Position numbers and translations under genes: made by a program. From IMG/VR virus record IMGVR_UViG_3300032116_000410, positions 1 through 44,218 of that record: DNA of 44,218 bases; one strand, given 5' to 3'. The notes below the pieces were generated by a model, which was not told the DNA's origin, did no database searches, and saw only the letters and a list, made by a program, of their open reading frames with translations. This DNA comes from a virus. Shown in pieces: positions 21,275 to 29,051 of the stretch. Each line of letters starts with the position of its first letter. The stretch's first letter is position 1.

Positions 21275-21739
21275 TTACTTACGTTTTGTCGATAATCTAG
21301 ATCTTTCCAAAGCTCTTATCTTTGGCATTAACTTTACTGCAAGATTGCCTTGAATTGCCATCATATTTTTAATCTGTTGTTCCACATGATCTTTTTGTTG
21401 TGCAGATAATTGTTTCTTGCCTCTGCCACGTAAGATTCTTTTTTGTAGAAGTCTTCTTGCGGCCGCAGTTGCTCTTTTATGTAGTACATCTATTGTAGAT
21501 GTTCTTCTTAATCTCATTTTGCGAGCAGTACCGATAGCAGTTTTTCTAGATTTTAATTTTTGTGATTTCTTTAAACGACTTGTCGCTGAAATCTTTTCAT
21601 CTAATACTTGAATATCTTCTAACACGAATTCTTCAGGAGAGTATAAGTCTTCAATGTCTTCCCATGTTAAATGGTTAGCCATTTCATCGAGATCGTTCTC
21701 GCTGATTTCTTCGTTTAAAAATTCTAAAAAATTAATCAT
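21275..21739 (-). CDS. Very basic head-block protein, 154 aa
   Basis: I place the start at the ATG at 21739 because its ATGA overlaps the stop of the ferritin-like gene; an in-frame extension to 21763 would run into that gene. The N-terminus MINFLEFLNEEISEND has LNE at 8-10. Residues ~10-45 are acidic, and the remaining ~110 are extremely rich in Lys and Arg and helical (SRLKKSQKLKSRKTAIGTAR, then a long helix ending LMPKIRALERSRL). I recall relatives in T4-like cyanophage genomes as conserved unknowns. The acidic part followed by a basic part suggests an N-terminal propeptide and DNA binding inside the head; this is inference. Confidence 0.72.
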   Translation of the reverse strand: MINFLEFLNEEISENDLDEMANHLTWEDIEDLYSPEEFVLEDIQVLDEKISATSRLKKSQKLKSRKTAIGTARKMRLRRTSTIDVLHKRATAAARRLLQKRILRGRGKKQLSAQQKDHVEQQIKNMMAIQGNLAVKLMPKIRALERSRLSTKRK

Positions 21740-22173
21740 TTTAGTGTAGACTTTAACATCCAAGCATGTTTCTGATGTGCTGCAATTCTATCTTGTAAGT
21801 AATTAGATAATCCTAATTCACCAGCAGCTTCCGATAATTTATATGCACGCATCAACGATACTAATACAGTATTGTTAGAGCTCTCCAAACTTGTAAATAT
21901 ACCCATAGATGAAACCACATTTGTTTCTTCTGTAACACTTGCGTATGTAATTAAACTAGCTAATGATGTCGGGGCATATGCGCCAATTTTTCTAAGCCAC
22001 TCAGCAGTAGAATCAATTGACTCATATATTTCACTATAGATTGATTCTAAAAAAGTATGGTCTGCATAAAAACTTCTTGTTTCCACATTCCAATGTCCCG
22101 ATTGTGCTTTAAAGTATGTGAGAAACGTATCCCCCAATACTTTATTCATCGCATCAACTAATTCCTCATTCAT
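21736..22173 (-). CDS. Dps-like mini-ferritin
   Basis: The 145-residue length is near that of small Dps proteins. The ferroxidase-type pattern is visible: H27 in GHWNV, H39, E43, D54 and E58 (ESIDSTAEWLRKIG). These match the Dps arrangement of two His in the first helix region and Asp/Glu from a neighbouring subunit. Dps proteins form 12-mers, oxidise and store iron, and often protect DNA. There is no (L/I)xE leader, unlike its neighbours. It begins 1 base before the stop region of the upstream transferase-like gene and overlaps the next gene by ATGA, so it is made in the same late block. Packaging in the head or protection of phage DNA late in infection are both possible. Confidence 0.78.
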   Translation of the reverse strand: MNEELVDAMNKVLGDTFLTYFKAQSGHWNVETRSFYADHTFLESIYSEIYESIDSTAEWLRKIGAYAPTSLASLITYASVTEETNVVSSMGIFTSLESSNNTVLVSLMRAYKLSEAAGELGLSNYLQDRIAAHQKHAWMLKSTLK

Positions 22174-22174
22174 T

Positions 22175-24064
22175 TTATACGTCCTGCGCGTTAGCTTTAA
22201 CCATAGATTTATAAGATGAACTATGAGTAGCTAATTGCGCTTTATCTCTATGTACATCTTGCATTGCTGCACCTTTTTGTGCTTCAATTTTTTGTGTTTC
22301 TGGATTGGCCAAGAAAGATTTAAATGAAGCTAGACCAAGTGGTTTGCCTTCGTATCCTTGATCTGCAATTGGTATATCAATACCATGGAATACTTCTTTA
22401 TTAGGTGAAGCATTTACATCTCTGTGTACTGTAGGAGGATCAGGTGTGTATGTCTCTTGTACATTCATTGATTTTCTGAATGACGATAAAGCCTTCTTTG
22501 TAGATGGCAATTGATCTTCGTTGTCGTCAGCAACATTGTTATTGTTTGAGTCTTCCATTTTTTTATCCGTTATGATTCGTTTATTACGTTCTTTAACAAA
22601 CATAGGTTTGCCATCCGGGCCTATTCTTGCCACCATCTTAAAGTCTGATGCATTAATTCCTTCAGCCACATCGCTTGCACCAAATGTAGGAATAGTCGTT
22701 CCAATTTCATTTGCAAATGTGCCATCCTTGTGCATGGATAATTTGCTCATTTCCTGTTGATGTGTTTTAATGTATTCTAATTTATTATCAGGATATCCTA
22801 GCATATTCAATGTATCGTGTGCAATTGCAACGTACATATTAAAATCATGTGCCATTTTGTTGGTTGCAAAATTATTAGCTTTTGCTTGTTTTTCTACTCC
22901 AAGATATGCGTCAGTTGCTTTAACTGCCTGTAAAACATACTTTGGATTTAATTTAGTATTAGCAATTACTTCTTCTAACTGTATAGATGCACTTGGACAC
23001 ATATGCAGGTTAGTTGTTTTGTAACCATCAAATTCAATTTCTAAATTATGACTTGTTAGTTCTGCTAGTTGTGCTTTGGACATTAACAATGCAGGAAGTT
23101 TTCTAAGTCTATTTGTTTCTTCAACAGAAATTGAAGGGGAAAAATCTTTAAAGTTTAGTATTTTATCGCTATCTTTAATATCGTTTATCCAATGTTTTGT
23201 CGTATTACCTGATTCTAATTGTATTGTAACGTATGATGAACCTTTGTATACGATTTTTCCCACTTCGCCGCTTTTTGATTCTACAATATCACCAAGATTA
23301 AAAATCTCTTGTGCATGATATGCTTCTCTAATTGGTACACATTTACCCTGTGCTTTGCTCCAGACAGATCCTTTTTGGCATACTGCTTCCATCCCAGGAG
23401 TCATCTTGTGCATGTATTCTGTGCCTTCAGGTGTTCCCCAATCAAAACGAAATGGATTCTCAAAATCCTCTTTAACCGCTTTAATATGATTGGCAATTTC
23501 CTCTGCATGAGGATGTAATGCTTTAGGTAGACCTGATTTGAATTTCTTCATTTCGCCTGCTCTGGCATGAGCACGCATCTTAGTTCCAGACATTCCCTCT
23601 ACGCCTTCTGCGTCGGGATCTCTTTGTCCTGCTGAAACTACTTTAATTGATTTAAAATTGTAGTGGCCGTGTGCACCAGCAACATTGTTATACTTATGTA
23701 ATAATTTATGATATTCATCCACACGGTCAGACCCAGCAACCATAACCAAATGCTTATAACCTTGGCCGTGTATTTTTGCTGCAGCATGCAGAAAAGTTGG
23801 AGATTGTTTAGAAGCACCTACTACCTCAGTACCTTTTGGTGCTACGTGTTTTAAGTATCCAACTTTTGCCTTTACTGGCAATGGATCTTTGGATGTGCCT
23901 TCGGAATGGGATGCTACAATAAGAGCATCAGCATTGTGTTCTTTAGCAACTTCATGAACTTTATTAATAACCTGCTCATGACCTTTTGAAACTGGTTGAA
24001 ACCGGCCGTAGGTAAAAACTTTTGTTTTTTCCTGCGATTCTGTGATGAATTGTTTAAAGTCCAT
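22175..24064 (-). CDS. Nucleotidyltransferase-like (HIGH superfamily) multidomain protein with head-targeting-like leader
   Basis: The 629-residue protein starts MDFKQFITESQEK, with ITE at 7-9. Residues ~15-200 are a cytidylyl/adenylyltransferase domain: GRFQPVSKGH at 20-29 (the HxGH-type motif), VAGSDRVDEY near 109-118 and SGTKMRA at 159-165 (the STxxR-type motif). NMN adenylyltransferase or a related activity is likely, but the substrate cannot be told. A short SH3/KOW-like segment (FNLGDIVESKSGEVGKIVYK) lies near 260-280. The remaining ~330 residues are helical and unknown, with NPFRFDWGTPEG near 203. I recall cyanophage proteins with the same domain and an MKTF-type start. A TATAAATA late promoter lies 32 bases upstream. 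Confidence 0.8.
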   Translation of the reverse strand: MDFKQFITESQEKTKVFTYGRFQPVSKGHEQVINKVHEVAKEHNADALIVASHSEGTSKDPLPVKAKVGYLKHVAPKGTEVVGASKQSPTFLHAAAKIHGQGYKHLVMVAGSDRVDEYHKLLHKYNNVAGAHGHYNFKSIKVVSAGQRDPDAEGVEGMSGTKMRAHARAGEMKKFKSGLPKALHPHAEEIANHIKAVKEDFENPFRFDWGTPEGTEYMHKMTPGMEAVCQKGSVWSKAQGKCVPIREAYHAQEIFNLGDIVESKSGEVGKIVYKGSSYVTIQLESGNTTKHWINDIKDSDKILNFKDFSPSISVEETNRLRKLPALLMSKAQLAELTSHNLEIEFDGYKTTNLHMCPSASIQLEEVIANTKLNPKYVLQAVKATDAYLGVEKQAKANNFATNKMAHDFNMYVAIAHDTLNMLGYPDNKLEYIKTHQQEMSKLSMHKDGTFANEIGTTIPTFGASDVAEGINASDFKMVARIGPDGKPMFVKERNKRIITDKKMEDSNNNNVADDNEDQLPSTKKALSSFRKSMNVQETYTPDPPTVHRDVNASPNKEVFHGIDIPIADQGYEGKPLGLASFKSFLANPETQKIEAQKGAAMQDVHRDKAQLATHSSSYKSMVKANAQDV

Positions 24065-24095
24065 TGTTTTCCATTAGAATATAGTTGATACTTAT

Positions 24096-24103
24096 TATTT
24101 ATA
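24096..24103 (-). promoter_or_regulatory. T4-type late promoter
   Basis: TATAAATA on the minus strand lies 32 bases before ATG 24064 of the transferase-like gene; it is positioned to start the late head-block transcript. Confidence 0.75.
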
Positions 24104-24120
24104 AAATAAGGATGTTTGGT

Positions 24121-24861
24121 TTATAAGCCATATCTGGTCTTAGTAGTATTAAAAGTTGTGTTTATTTCAGTAAATGTTAATGCTCTATTATAAATTAATA
24201 CCTGTGAAATTGCACCGTTAAAGTTTCTTGTACCACCGCCTCCCGTGTCTTGTGATATAAAGAAATTTAAATTTGTAACCGTAGAATGTGAAAGAAATTG
24301 ACCGGATGATGTTAATCCGCTAGATTTTCCTAAATATGCAGTTGCCTGTGTTGATGTGACACGAATTGCCATCATGGCCCATGCGTTATTAGGTACGGAT
24401 AATCCGGTATCCCAATTATATGTCCCTTCATCATTATTCCAATGATATCCTATTGAGTTATTTCCCCCAGGAGCAAAATTCATGCCGGTAGCAGAATTTG
24501 TGGCAGACCCCATACCATCTCTACTCATTAAAATACTAGTATAATCAGCTTGTGTTTGACTGGAATTTATCCAAACAATAAAAGTTGCTGCGGATAAAGA
24601 TGATATAGTACCAGACGTTGAAACATACCTATTATTAACTAAATTAAATGTAAAATATCCTGGATCTGATGTATAACTAGGACTATTTACCAATGTTCCA
24701 TTATTTGATTGTCCGCTTAAATCATTCCAAGCTGTTCCGCTGCCAGAATAACTTGCAGCATCTAAATATAGTATCAAGCCGTCGGTAATAACACTATAAC
24801 CAACAGGGTAAGATCCTAAGACAAGGCCGTTGCCCATTTGTATTCCGTTTCCTATTTGCAT
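24121..24861 (-). CDS. LamG/concanavalin-like domain protein, 246 aa
   Basis: After a short Gly-rich start (MQIGNGIQMGNGLVLGSYP), residues ~25-240 form a LamG-3 type jelly roll: GLILYLDAASYSGSGTAWND LSGQSNNGTL (two segments), ATFIVWINSS, WAMMAIRVTS and FNGAISQVLIYNRALTFTEI. This is the usual pattern of LamG domains that bind glycans or decorate phage particles. No (L/I)xE leader is present. An AGGA-type ribosome site precedes ATG 24861. It probably decorates the capsid or tail, since it lies among late genes; the ligand is unknown. Confidence 0.82.
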   Translation of the reverse strand: MQIGNGIQMGNGLVLGSYPVGYSVITDGLILYLDAASYSGSGTAWNDLSGQSNNGTLVNSPSYTSDPGYFTFNLVNNRYVSTSGTISSLSAATFIVWINSSQTQADYTSILMSRDGMGSATNSATGMNFAPGGNNSIGYHWNNDEGTYNWDTGLSVPNNAWAMMAIRVTSTQATAYLGKSSGLTSSGQFLSHSTVTNLNFFISQDTGGGGTRNFNGAISQVLIYNRALTFTEINTTFNTTKTRYGL

Positions 24862-24869
24862 TATAAATC

Positions 24870-24959
24870 CTACGAGTAATTATTTGGTATTGGTGGTACA
24901 GGATAAGGGTGTTTTGGTTTGGGTGGTTTTTTTTTCGGCTTGTGTTTAAACCAACTCAT
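24870..24959 (-). CDS. 29-aa Lys/Pro-rich peptide
   Basis: The frame starts at ATG 24959 (MSWFKHKPKKKPPKPKHPYP, then VPPIPNNYS). A complete AGGAGGT Shine-Dalgarno at 24963-24969 (AAGGAGGTAAGATG) makes translation likely despite the size. The sequence is strongly basic and proline-rich, with no helix or membrane segment. I vaguely recall similar tiny MxWFK...KPKP peptides in T4-like phages. Its function is unknown. It lies 8 bases upstream of the LamG gene and may be coupled to it. Confidence 0.65.
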   Translation of the reverse strand: MSWFKHKPKKKPPKPKHPYPVPPIPNNYS

Positions 24960-25052
24960 CTTACCTCCTTTTTATCTAAAGTTAATCAAAATATATAGAC
25001 AGCCTATTGACATGATGTTATTATATGCTATGAGGCTCAGTGATAAGAAACA

Positions 25053-25625
25053 TTAACAGTTCCACTTTCTAAGGGCTTTGTTAATTCTTGAATCAGGGTC
25101 TCTAGCAGTCTTAGCGGATGTTAATCGCTTCTTCATTCCACCCATACGAGCACAAAAAGATTTTCTTCTATTAGCTGCTTTACTTCCGGGCTTTAATTTA
25201 GATGGTTTAGTAGTTACGGCCATTTGTAACTTTGAACCGGGATTTTCTCTACGATATGAAGCAATGCCAGCTTTGTTTAATCCGCCTTCAGGATTCTTTC
25301 CCTCTTTGCGTTGCCAAGCTGCAACTTCTAATAGCTCTTCATCCGTAACCGATTCGAGTTCTTCCCAAATTATTTCGGAATCAACATTATTTTCTTTCGC
25401 AATGTCTTCGATGACATCTTCAATTAGGTCAAAAATGTCTTCTACCGATTCGGCTGATTGTTTAAGTGCTTGTGCAGTAGGTGCACCTTTACTTCCAGGT
25501 TTACGCATACGTTCACCTGACCCAGCTTTGATTCGTTTACGTTTTGCGTGGATGTTATCCCATAATCCTCGTTTGCCTTCTTCAACAGATTGAAGTTCTT
25601 CCCTTACTTGTTTAAATGTTTTCAT
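25053..25625 (-). CDS. Basic conserved phage protein (DUF6321-like), 190 aa
   Basis: The N-terminus MKTFKQVREELQ closely resembles the T4 internal-protein targeting peptide (MKTYQEFIAE), with VRE rather than (L/I)xE. Residues ~20-55 (NIHAKRKRIKAGSGERMRKP, then GSKGAPTA) and the C-terminal ~90 residues (WQRKEGKNPEGGLNKAG, RRKSFCARMGGMKKRL, DSRINKALRKWNC) are motifs I recall as conserved in many phages; the C-terminal one corresponds, from memory, to DUF6321. The middle (~55-105) is acidic and helical. Basic flanks suggest nucleic-acid binding. The start overlaps the stop of the next gene upstream (ATGA). Function unknown. Confidence 0.78.
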   Translation of the reverse strand: MKTFKQVREELQSVEEGKRGLWDNIHAKRKRIKAGSGERMRKPGSKGAPTAQALKQSAESVEDIFDLIEDVIEDIAKENNVDSEIIWEELESVTDEELLEVAAWQRKEGKNPEGGLNKAGIASYRRENPGSKLQMAVTTKPSKLKPGSKAANRRKSFCARMGGMKKRLTSAKTARDPDSRINKALRKWNC

Positions 25626-26818
25626 GCTGATCTTTCGAAATTTGCTGCACTAAACTCTGCTCTATCCACAATCTTAGATGGTCTATTGTTTATAACTGCA
25701 ACGTGGCCTTCGGGTTTAACTGGTTTGCCTTTGATACTATGATGGAATGCGTATTCTGCTCCACCTAATGTGTGTGCCAAAACATTCTTTGCGTTTTGTA
25801 GGTGCTTATGAATATCAAAAGTAGTTTTAAATTCTTCTTTATGCGATTCAATGTGTCCGACTGCTTTAATTAATGTTGCACTTTTCGCAGCTTTTGCTTT
25901 GTCTGTTTTAACTTTGTCTACTTCTTTTTGTAACTTATTTGATACATGAGCTATATATCCTGCAACCGAGGGAGTAGATTTATTTCTAACAGTTTGATTA
26001 ATATAAGTCTTTAAATGTTCTTTGTGGTTCTCATTTTCACCTTCAATATGCGAATAATCTTTTAATTTAGTATGAGCTTCAACTGCTTTTTTCATATGAC
26101 CTTCAAACGCCTTTTGTGCATCAGGTGCATAATGTGCTGAAGATGGCCTAAAAGATGTATCAATCATATGAACATCGGAATGTTTGTTGAAATTTGATAT
26201 ATCTGCATTATATTGTGCCTTCATATCTTCTAGCTTGTTACCTTGATATGCAGTATGGACAGCTACACCAATCTTTGCTGCTTTTGCTTTTGCAGCTTCA
26301 GGTGTACCATTCTTAGCAGAATATGTAATTGTGTTTGGCTTAAAATGAACTGAACCTGCAGAAGATTCTACATCTCCGGTAGGATTTGATTTGCTCTTGA
26401 CACCTGAGTGCATAATGTCACCCTGGTATACTCCACGATTTGGAGTTACTTTTTGTAAATGATGTAGAGCAGCAGTTAACTTTGCAACCAGGCCGGGCGC
26501 GTGACCATGATTCTGTTGTATGTCAGATTCAGTATAGTTTAATTTTGGATTCTTATTGAATACAGATTTAGACGCAACGAAGAATCGGCCTGATTCCGGA
26601 TGGTGTCCAAATATAACTGAAGGCGACCCATCATACTTTGTCGATATAGATACAGATGATTTTTTGCCTTGTAGAGCACGATGTGTTTCTTGAAGGGTAT
26701 TAAATGCGTGTTTAAATCCTTCTTCGCCAGCATTGATCGGATGATCTTCAGCGTGCTCTAAATGGGTTAACTTGTCTTCATTTGCAGATTCATTTAGATA
26801 AGCGGAGAATGAAAACAT
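25622..26818 (-). CDS. KxDG nucleotidyltransferase-like protein (DUF6267-like), 398 aa
   Basis: The protein starts MFSFSAYLNESANED, with LNE at 8-10. Around residues 56-90 it reads VSISTKYDGSPSVIFG (K61-x-D63-G64), then RFFVASKSVFNKNPKLNY and, further on, GVYQGDIMHSG. K-x-D-G followed by these segments resembles the nucleotidyltransferase core of ATP-dependent ligases. From memory it matches a phage family of unknown function, DUF6267, with KWDGAP at this place. Classical motif V (ExxxxK) is not obvious, so ligase activity is not established. The C-terminal third is Lys/Ala/His-rich and helical. ATGA overlap at both ends puts it in a coupled late operon. Confidence 0.75.
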   Translation of the reverse strand: MFSFSAYLNESANEDKLTHLEHAEDHPINAGEEGFKHAFNTLQETHRALQGKKSSVSISTKYDGSPSVIFGHHPESGRFFVASKSVFNKNPKLNYTESDIQQNHGHAPGLVAKLTAALHHLQKVTPNRGVYQGDIMHSGVKSKSNPTGDVESSAGSVHFKPNTITYSAKNGTPEAAKAKAAKIGVAVHTAYQGNKLEDMKAQYNADISNFNKHSDVHMIDTSFRPSSAHYAPDAQKAFEGHMKKAVEAHTKLKDYSHIEGENENHKEHLKTYINQTVRNKSTPSVAGYIAHVSNKLQKEVDKVKTDKAKAAKSATLIKAVGHIESHKEEFKTTFDIHKHLQNAKNVLAHTLGGAEYAFHHSIKGKPVKPEGHVAVINNRPSKIVDRAEFSAANFERSA

Positions 26819-27966
26819 TATGCTGCCTTTCCGGCGCTTTTTAATGTGCTCAATGGATCGCTTTGTGAATCAAATTTGTGAGTCTGTGAAGCAAATTTCT
26901 TCTCAACACCTGTTTTTGGATCAGTGTGATAGAAATGGACACCCGTGCCGCTAGCTCTAACTGTAATATTTTTATGGTCGTTTAGAATATGCTCATAATC
27001 ATGACCCGGGTGCGATTCATGATGCTGAGTACCTTTTGCAGTTTTATACGTAGTATGTTTACGAAAAGTTCCTACTCCCGCTTGTTCTGCAGGAGTAGTG
27101 TGTGCGTGTAATACATCTCGAATATGATTAACTACGTGCTCATGGTCACCTGAATCTAATTTGTGTTGTAGTTCAACTGAATGATGATAAGCTACTGCTC
27201 TTAATAATTTTAAATTTTCTGTTTTAATCTGTTTGTGTTTTTCCGGATTTTTCTCGGCCCATTCTTTTCTAGCTGCAGGCAAATCCGCATGGTGATCTTC
27301 TTTTTTAATATCTGTTAATTCTGGGTGCATCGCTTTGATTTTCTTTTGATGCGCTTTAAATAACGTGTCGGCCATTGAACCACTAGATTGTTTACCTAGA
27401 CTAGAAGAAGGCACATTTTTACTTGAATTTTCACTAACTTTTAAGCTTCTACCGTGATATACTACTTTACCCGTTTTTGGATGTTTGGTAGTTATATAAA
27501 TGTCTGACGAATCTTCTTTTTGTGTTGCCTTAACCCCTGTTACTTTTTGGGTATCACCTTTCTTGGATGTATGTGATACACTAGTAATTATATGGCCAGG
27601 ATGTGTTTTTGCGATACTAGCGCGAATATCTGCTGCCGCGCTATCAGCTCCTGCTTTGATCTTTGCATAATCTTTTGGATGGATTTGCGCCTTTAATCTA
27701 TCGTGTGCTTGTTCAGGTGTTTCTTTTCTTTTAGTTTTTTCGTCAACCAAATGAAAATCTGGCATATGTTTGTCGTTATTTAATGCCTTGCCGGTAAGGA
27801 GTTCGTGTAAAACACCTCTGGTATTATTTGTAACCTGGCCTTCGACTTTGGGATTATCTTTTTTGACTGCTTCGTTGAGCTCTTCGATGTCAAAATCTTC
27901 AGAAGTTTCGTATAGGTCTAATACGATATCGTTAAGAGATTCTCTAAGGTTCTTAAATTGTTTCAT
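26818..27966 (-). CDS. Unknown late protein with head-targeting-like leader, 382 aa
   Basis: It starts MKQFKNLRESLNDIVLD, with LRE at 7-9. A Lys/His-rich body follows. Around residues 170-205, DSSDIYITTKHP, HGRSLKVSEN and SSSLGKQSSGSM resemble the D...(S)LK core of PD-(D/E)xK nuclease folds seen in phage proteins, with a candidate Glu in GVLHELLTGKALN near 55. This is only a weak inference. The C-terminal part has many His (THHESHPGHDYEHIL type). A TATAAATA promoter lies 33 bases upstream, and the stop touches the next gene's start. Confidence 0.7.
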   Translation of the reverse strand: MKQFKNLRESLNDIVLDLYETSEDFDIEELNEAVKKDNPKVEGQVTNNTRGVLHELLTGKALNNDKHMPDFHLVDEKTKRKETPEQAHDRLKAQIHPKDYAKIKAGADSAAADIRASIAKTHPGHIITSVSHTSKKGDTQKVTGVKATQKEDSSDIYITTKHPKTGKVVYHGRSLKVSENSSKNVPSSSLGKQSSGSMADTLFKAHQKKIKAMHPELTDIKKEDHHADLPAARKEWAEKNPEKHKQIKTENLKLLRAVAYHHSVELQHKLDSGDHEHVVNHIRDVLHAHTTPAEQAGVGTFRKHTTYKTAKGTQHHESHPGHDYEHILNDHKNITVRASGTGVHFYHTDPKTGVEKKFASQTHKFDSQSDPLSTLKSAGKAA

Positions 27967-27986
27967 TTTTCGTCCATTTAAATGAA

Positions 27987-28042
27987 TTATACTAATATTA
28001 TTTATAATAACAGAATTTACGAAACACGTGGAAAACCGGCGA
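27987..28042. repeat. 56-bp direct repeat, copy 1 (late promoter and terminator arm)
   Basis: This 56-bp segment is identical to 28486-28541. Each copy holds a TATAAATA late promoter and the 3' arm of a GC-rich terminator, so the duplicated unit is an intergenic control module. Confidence 0.9.
27999..28006 (-). promoter_or_regulatory. T4-type late promoter
   Basis: TATAAATA on the minus strand, 33 bases before ATG 27966, inside the 56-bp repeat. Confidence 0.75.
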
Positions 28043-28055
28043 TATTCGCCGGTTT
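28033..28055 (-). terminator. Rho-independent terminator
   Basis: On the minus strand AACCGGCGA pairs with TCGCCGGTT around a short loop and is followed by TTTTCC. It lies 12 bases after the stop of the 132-aa gene. Confidence 0.75.
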
Positions 28056-28066
28056 ATCTTATTATA

Positions 28067-28465
28067 TTACTTAGAAGTATGTAGTTTTTTAACGTGCTCT
28101 ATTGCGGAAGGTAAATCTTTAAGGTGTTTTTCGTGAACATGCTCATCGCCCTCATCATCGAGGGTGGCATTTTTATAATGAACAGTCCTAACAGTCGCTG
28201 TATTATCTTTATGATGACTAACAGTCGCCGAATAATTCATATTTTCGTGTTCATGGGAGTAGTGATCTTTTACTGGAGACTTATGTTTTAACTTTTGGGC
28301 ATCCAGTTGTTCTTTATCGTTGCCCACGGCATGGAAAAAATGGGGTTGTTCTCCGTGTAGGTTCTTTCCGCTAACAGTATTTAATTTTTTAACAATTTCA
28401 TCATGATTTTCGTTAAGATTTTTTCCTAACAACATACTTGCAATTGATTCGTGTAATTTTTGCAT
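28067..28465 (-). CDS. Unknown late protein, paralogue of the 28574 gene, 132 aa
   Basis: It starts MQKLHESIASMLLGKNLNEN, with LHE at 4-6. It aligns along its length with the 143-aa protein upstream: same leader, SPVKDHYSHEHE versus SPVKDHYYHQGQ, VSHHKDNTATV versus VSHHADNTATV, and KHLKDLPSAIEHVKKL versus KHFKDLPSAIAHVKTL. The His-rich centre could bind metal, but this is unproven. It has its own late promoter and terminator. The short leader ending in LHE suggests transport into the prohead and cleavage there. Function unknown. Confidence 0.72.
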   Translation of the reverse strand: MQKLHESIASMLLGKNLNENHDEIVKKLNTVSGKNLHGEQPHFFHAVGNDKEQLDAQKLKHKSPVKDHYSHEHENMNYSATVSHHKDNTATVRTVHYKNATLDDEGDEHVHEKHLKDLPSAIEHVKKLHTSK

Positions 28466-28485
28466 TTTTATTTCCTAGAATATAG

Positions 28486-28541
28486 TTATACTAATATTAT
28501 TTATAATAACAGAATTTACGAAACACGTGGAAAACCGGCGA
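28486..28541. repeat. 56-bp direct repeat, copy 2
   Basis: Identical to 27987-28042 at a distance of 499 bp. The paralogous genes and this spacer were probably duplicated together, and the spacer has stayed identical while the proteins diverged. Confidence 0.9.
28498..28505 (-). promoter_or_regulatory. T4-type late promoter
   Basis: TATAAATA on the minus strand, 33 bases before ATG 28465. Confidence 0.75.
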
Positions 28542-28557
28542 ATTGCTCCGCCGGTTT
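28532..28557 (-). terminator. Rho-independent terminator
   Basis: On the minus strand AACCGGCG pairs with CGCCGGTT, followed by TTCC; the loop differs from that of the other copy. It ends the 143-aa gene. Confidence 0.75.
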
Positions 28558-28573
28558 GTTGTTTTATTAGATG

Positions 28574-29005
28574 TTATTCTGGCGTTTTTAGAGTTTTAAC
28601 GTGCGCTATTGCAGACGGTAAATCTTTAAAATGCTTTTCCCGGTGTTTATCGGAAACATTATAGTCTTGTTGTCTATCAGACCATTTTTGACGATATGAA
28701 GAATGTTGAACAGTTGCTGTATTATCAGCATGGTGACTTACTGTAATATGATGTTCATGTTGATCTTCTGCGCCACCTGAGGCAAATTGACCTTGGTGAT
28801 AATAATGATCTTTTACTGGAGATGAATGAGCAGGAGAACCGCTAGGCGATTCTTTATTTTCCCCAGATCCATGTGTAAATGCAGGAGTTTCACCGCCAAT
28901 ATCTGGACCTGCCGCAGAATTTAAATGCTTAATAACTTCATTATGATTCTCATTAATAATTTTATTTAACAACATACCTGCGATTGACTCGTGCAAAGTT
29001 CTCAT
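28574..29005 (-). CDS. Unknown late protein, paralogue of the 28067 gene, 143 aa
   Basis: It starts MRTLHESIAGMLLNKIINEN, with LHE at 4-6. Compared with its paralogue it has an extra Gly/Ser-rich stretch (SGENKESPSGSPAHSSP) and more charged residues near the end. The central His-rich motif HEHHITVSHHADNTATV is kept. A GGAG ribosome site lies before ATG 29005 and a TATAAATA promoter 28 bases upstream. Late expression and the leader point to a head-packaged protein; no known domain is recognised. Confidence 0.72.
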   Translation of the reverse strand: MRTLHESIAGMLLNKIINENHNEVIKHLNSAAGPDIGGETPAFTHGSGENKESPSGSPAHSSPVKDHYYHQGQFASGGAEDQHEHHITVSHHADNTATVQHSSYRQKWSDRQQDYNVSDKHREKHFKDLPSAIAHVKTLKTPE

Positions 29006-29032
29006 TTATTACTCCAACTATATTTGATTAAT

Positions 29033-29040
29033 TATTTATA
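29033..29040 (-). promoter_or_regulatory. T4-type late promoter
   Basis: TATAAATA on the minus strand, 28 bases before ATG 29005. It is the rightmost late promoter of the head block. Confidence 0.72.
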
Positions 29041-29051
29041 ATAAACTAAAT

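Noticed and set aside
25012-25040. TTGACA followed by TATGAG on the plus strand
   Set aside because: No plus-strand gene follows and the -10 is poor.
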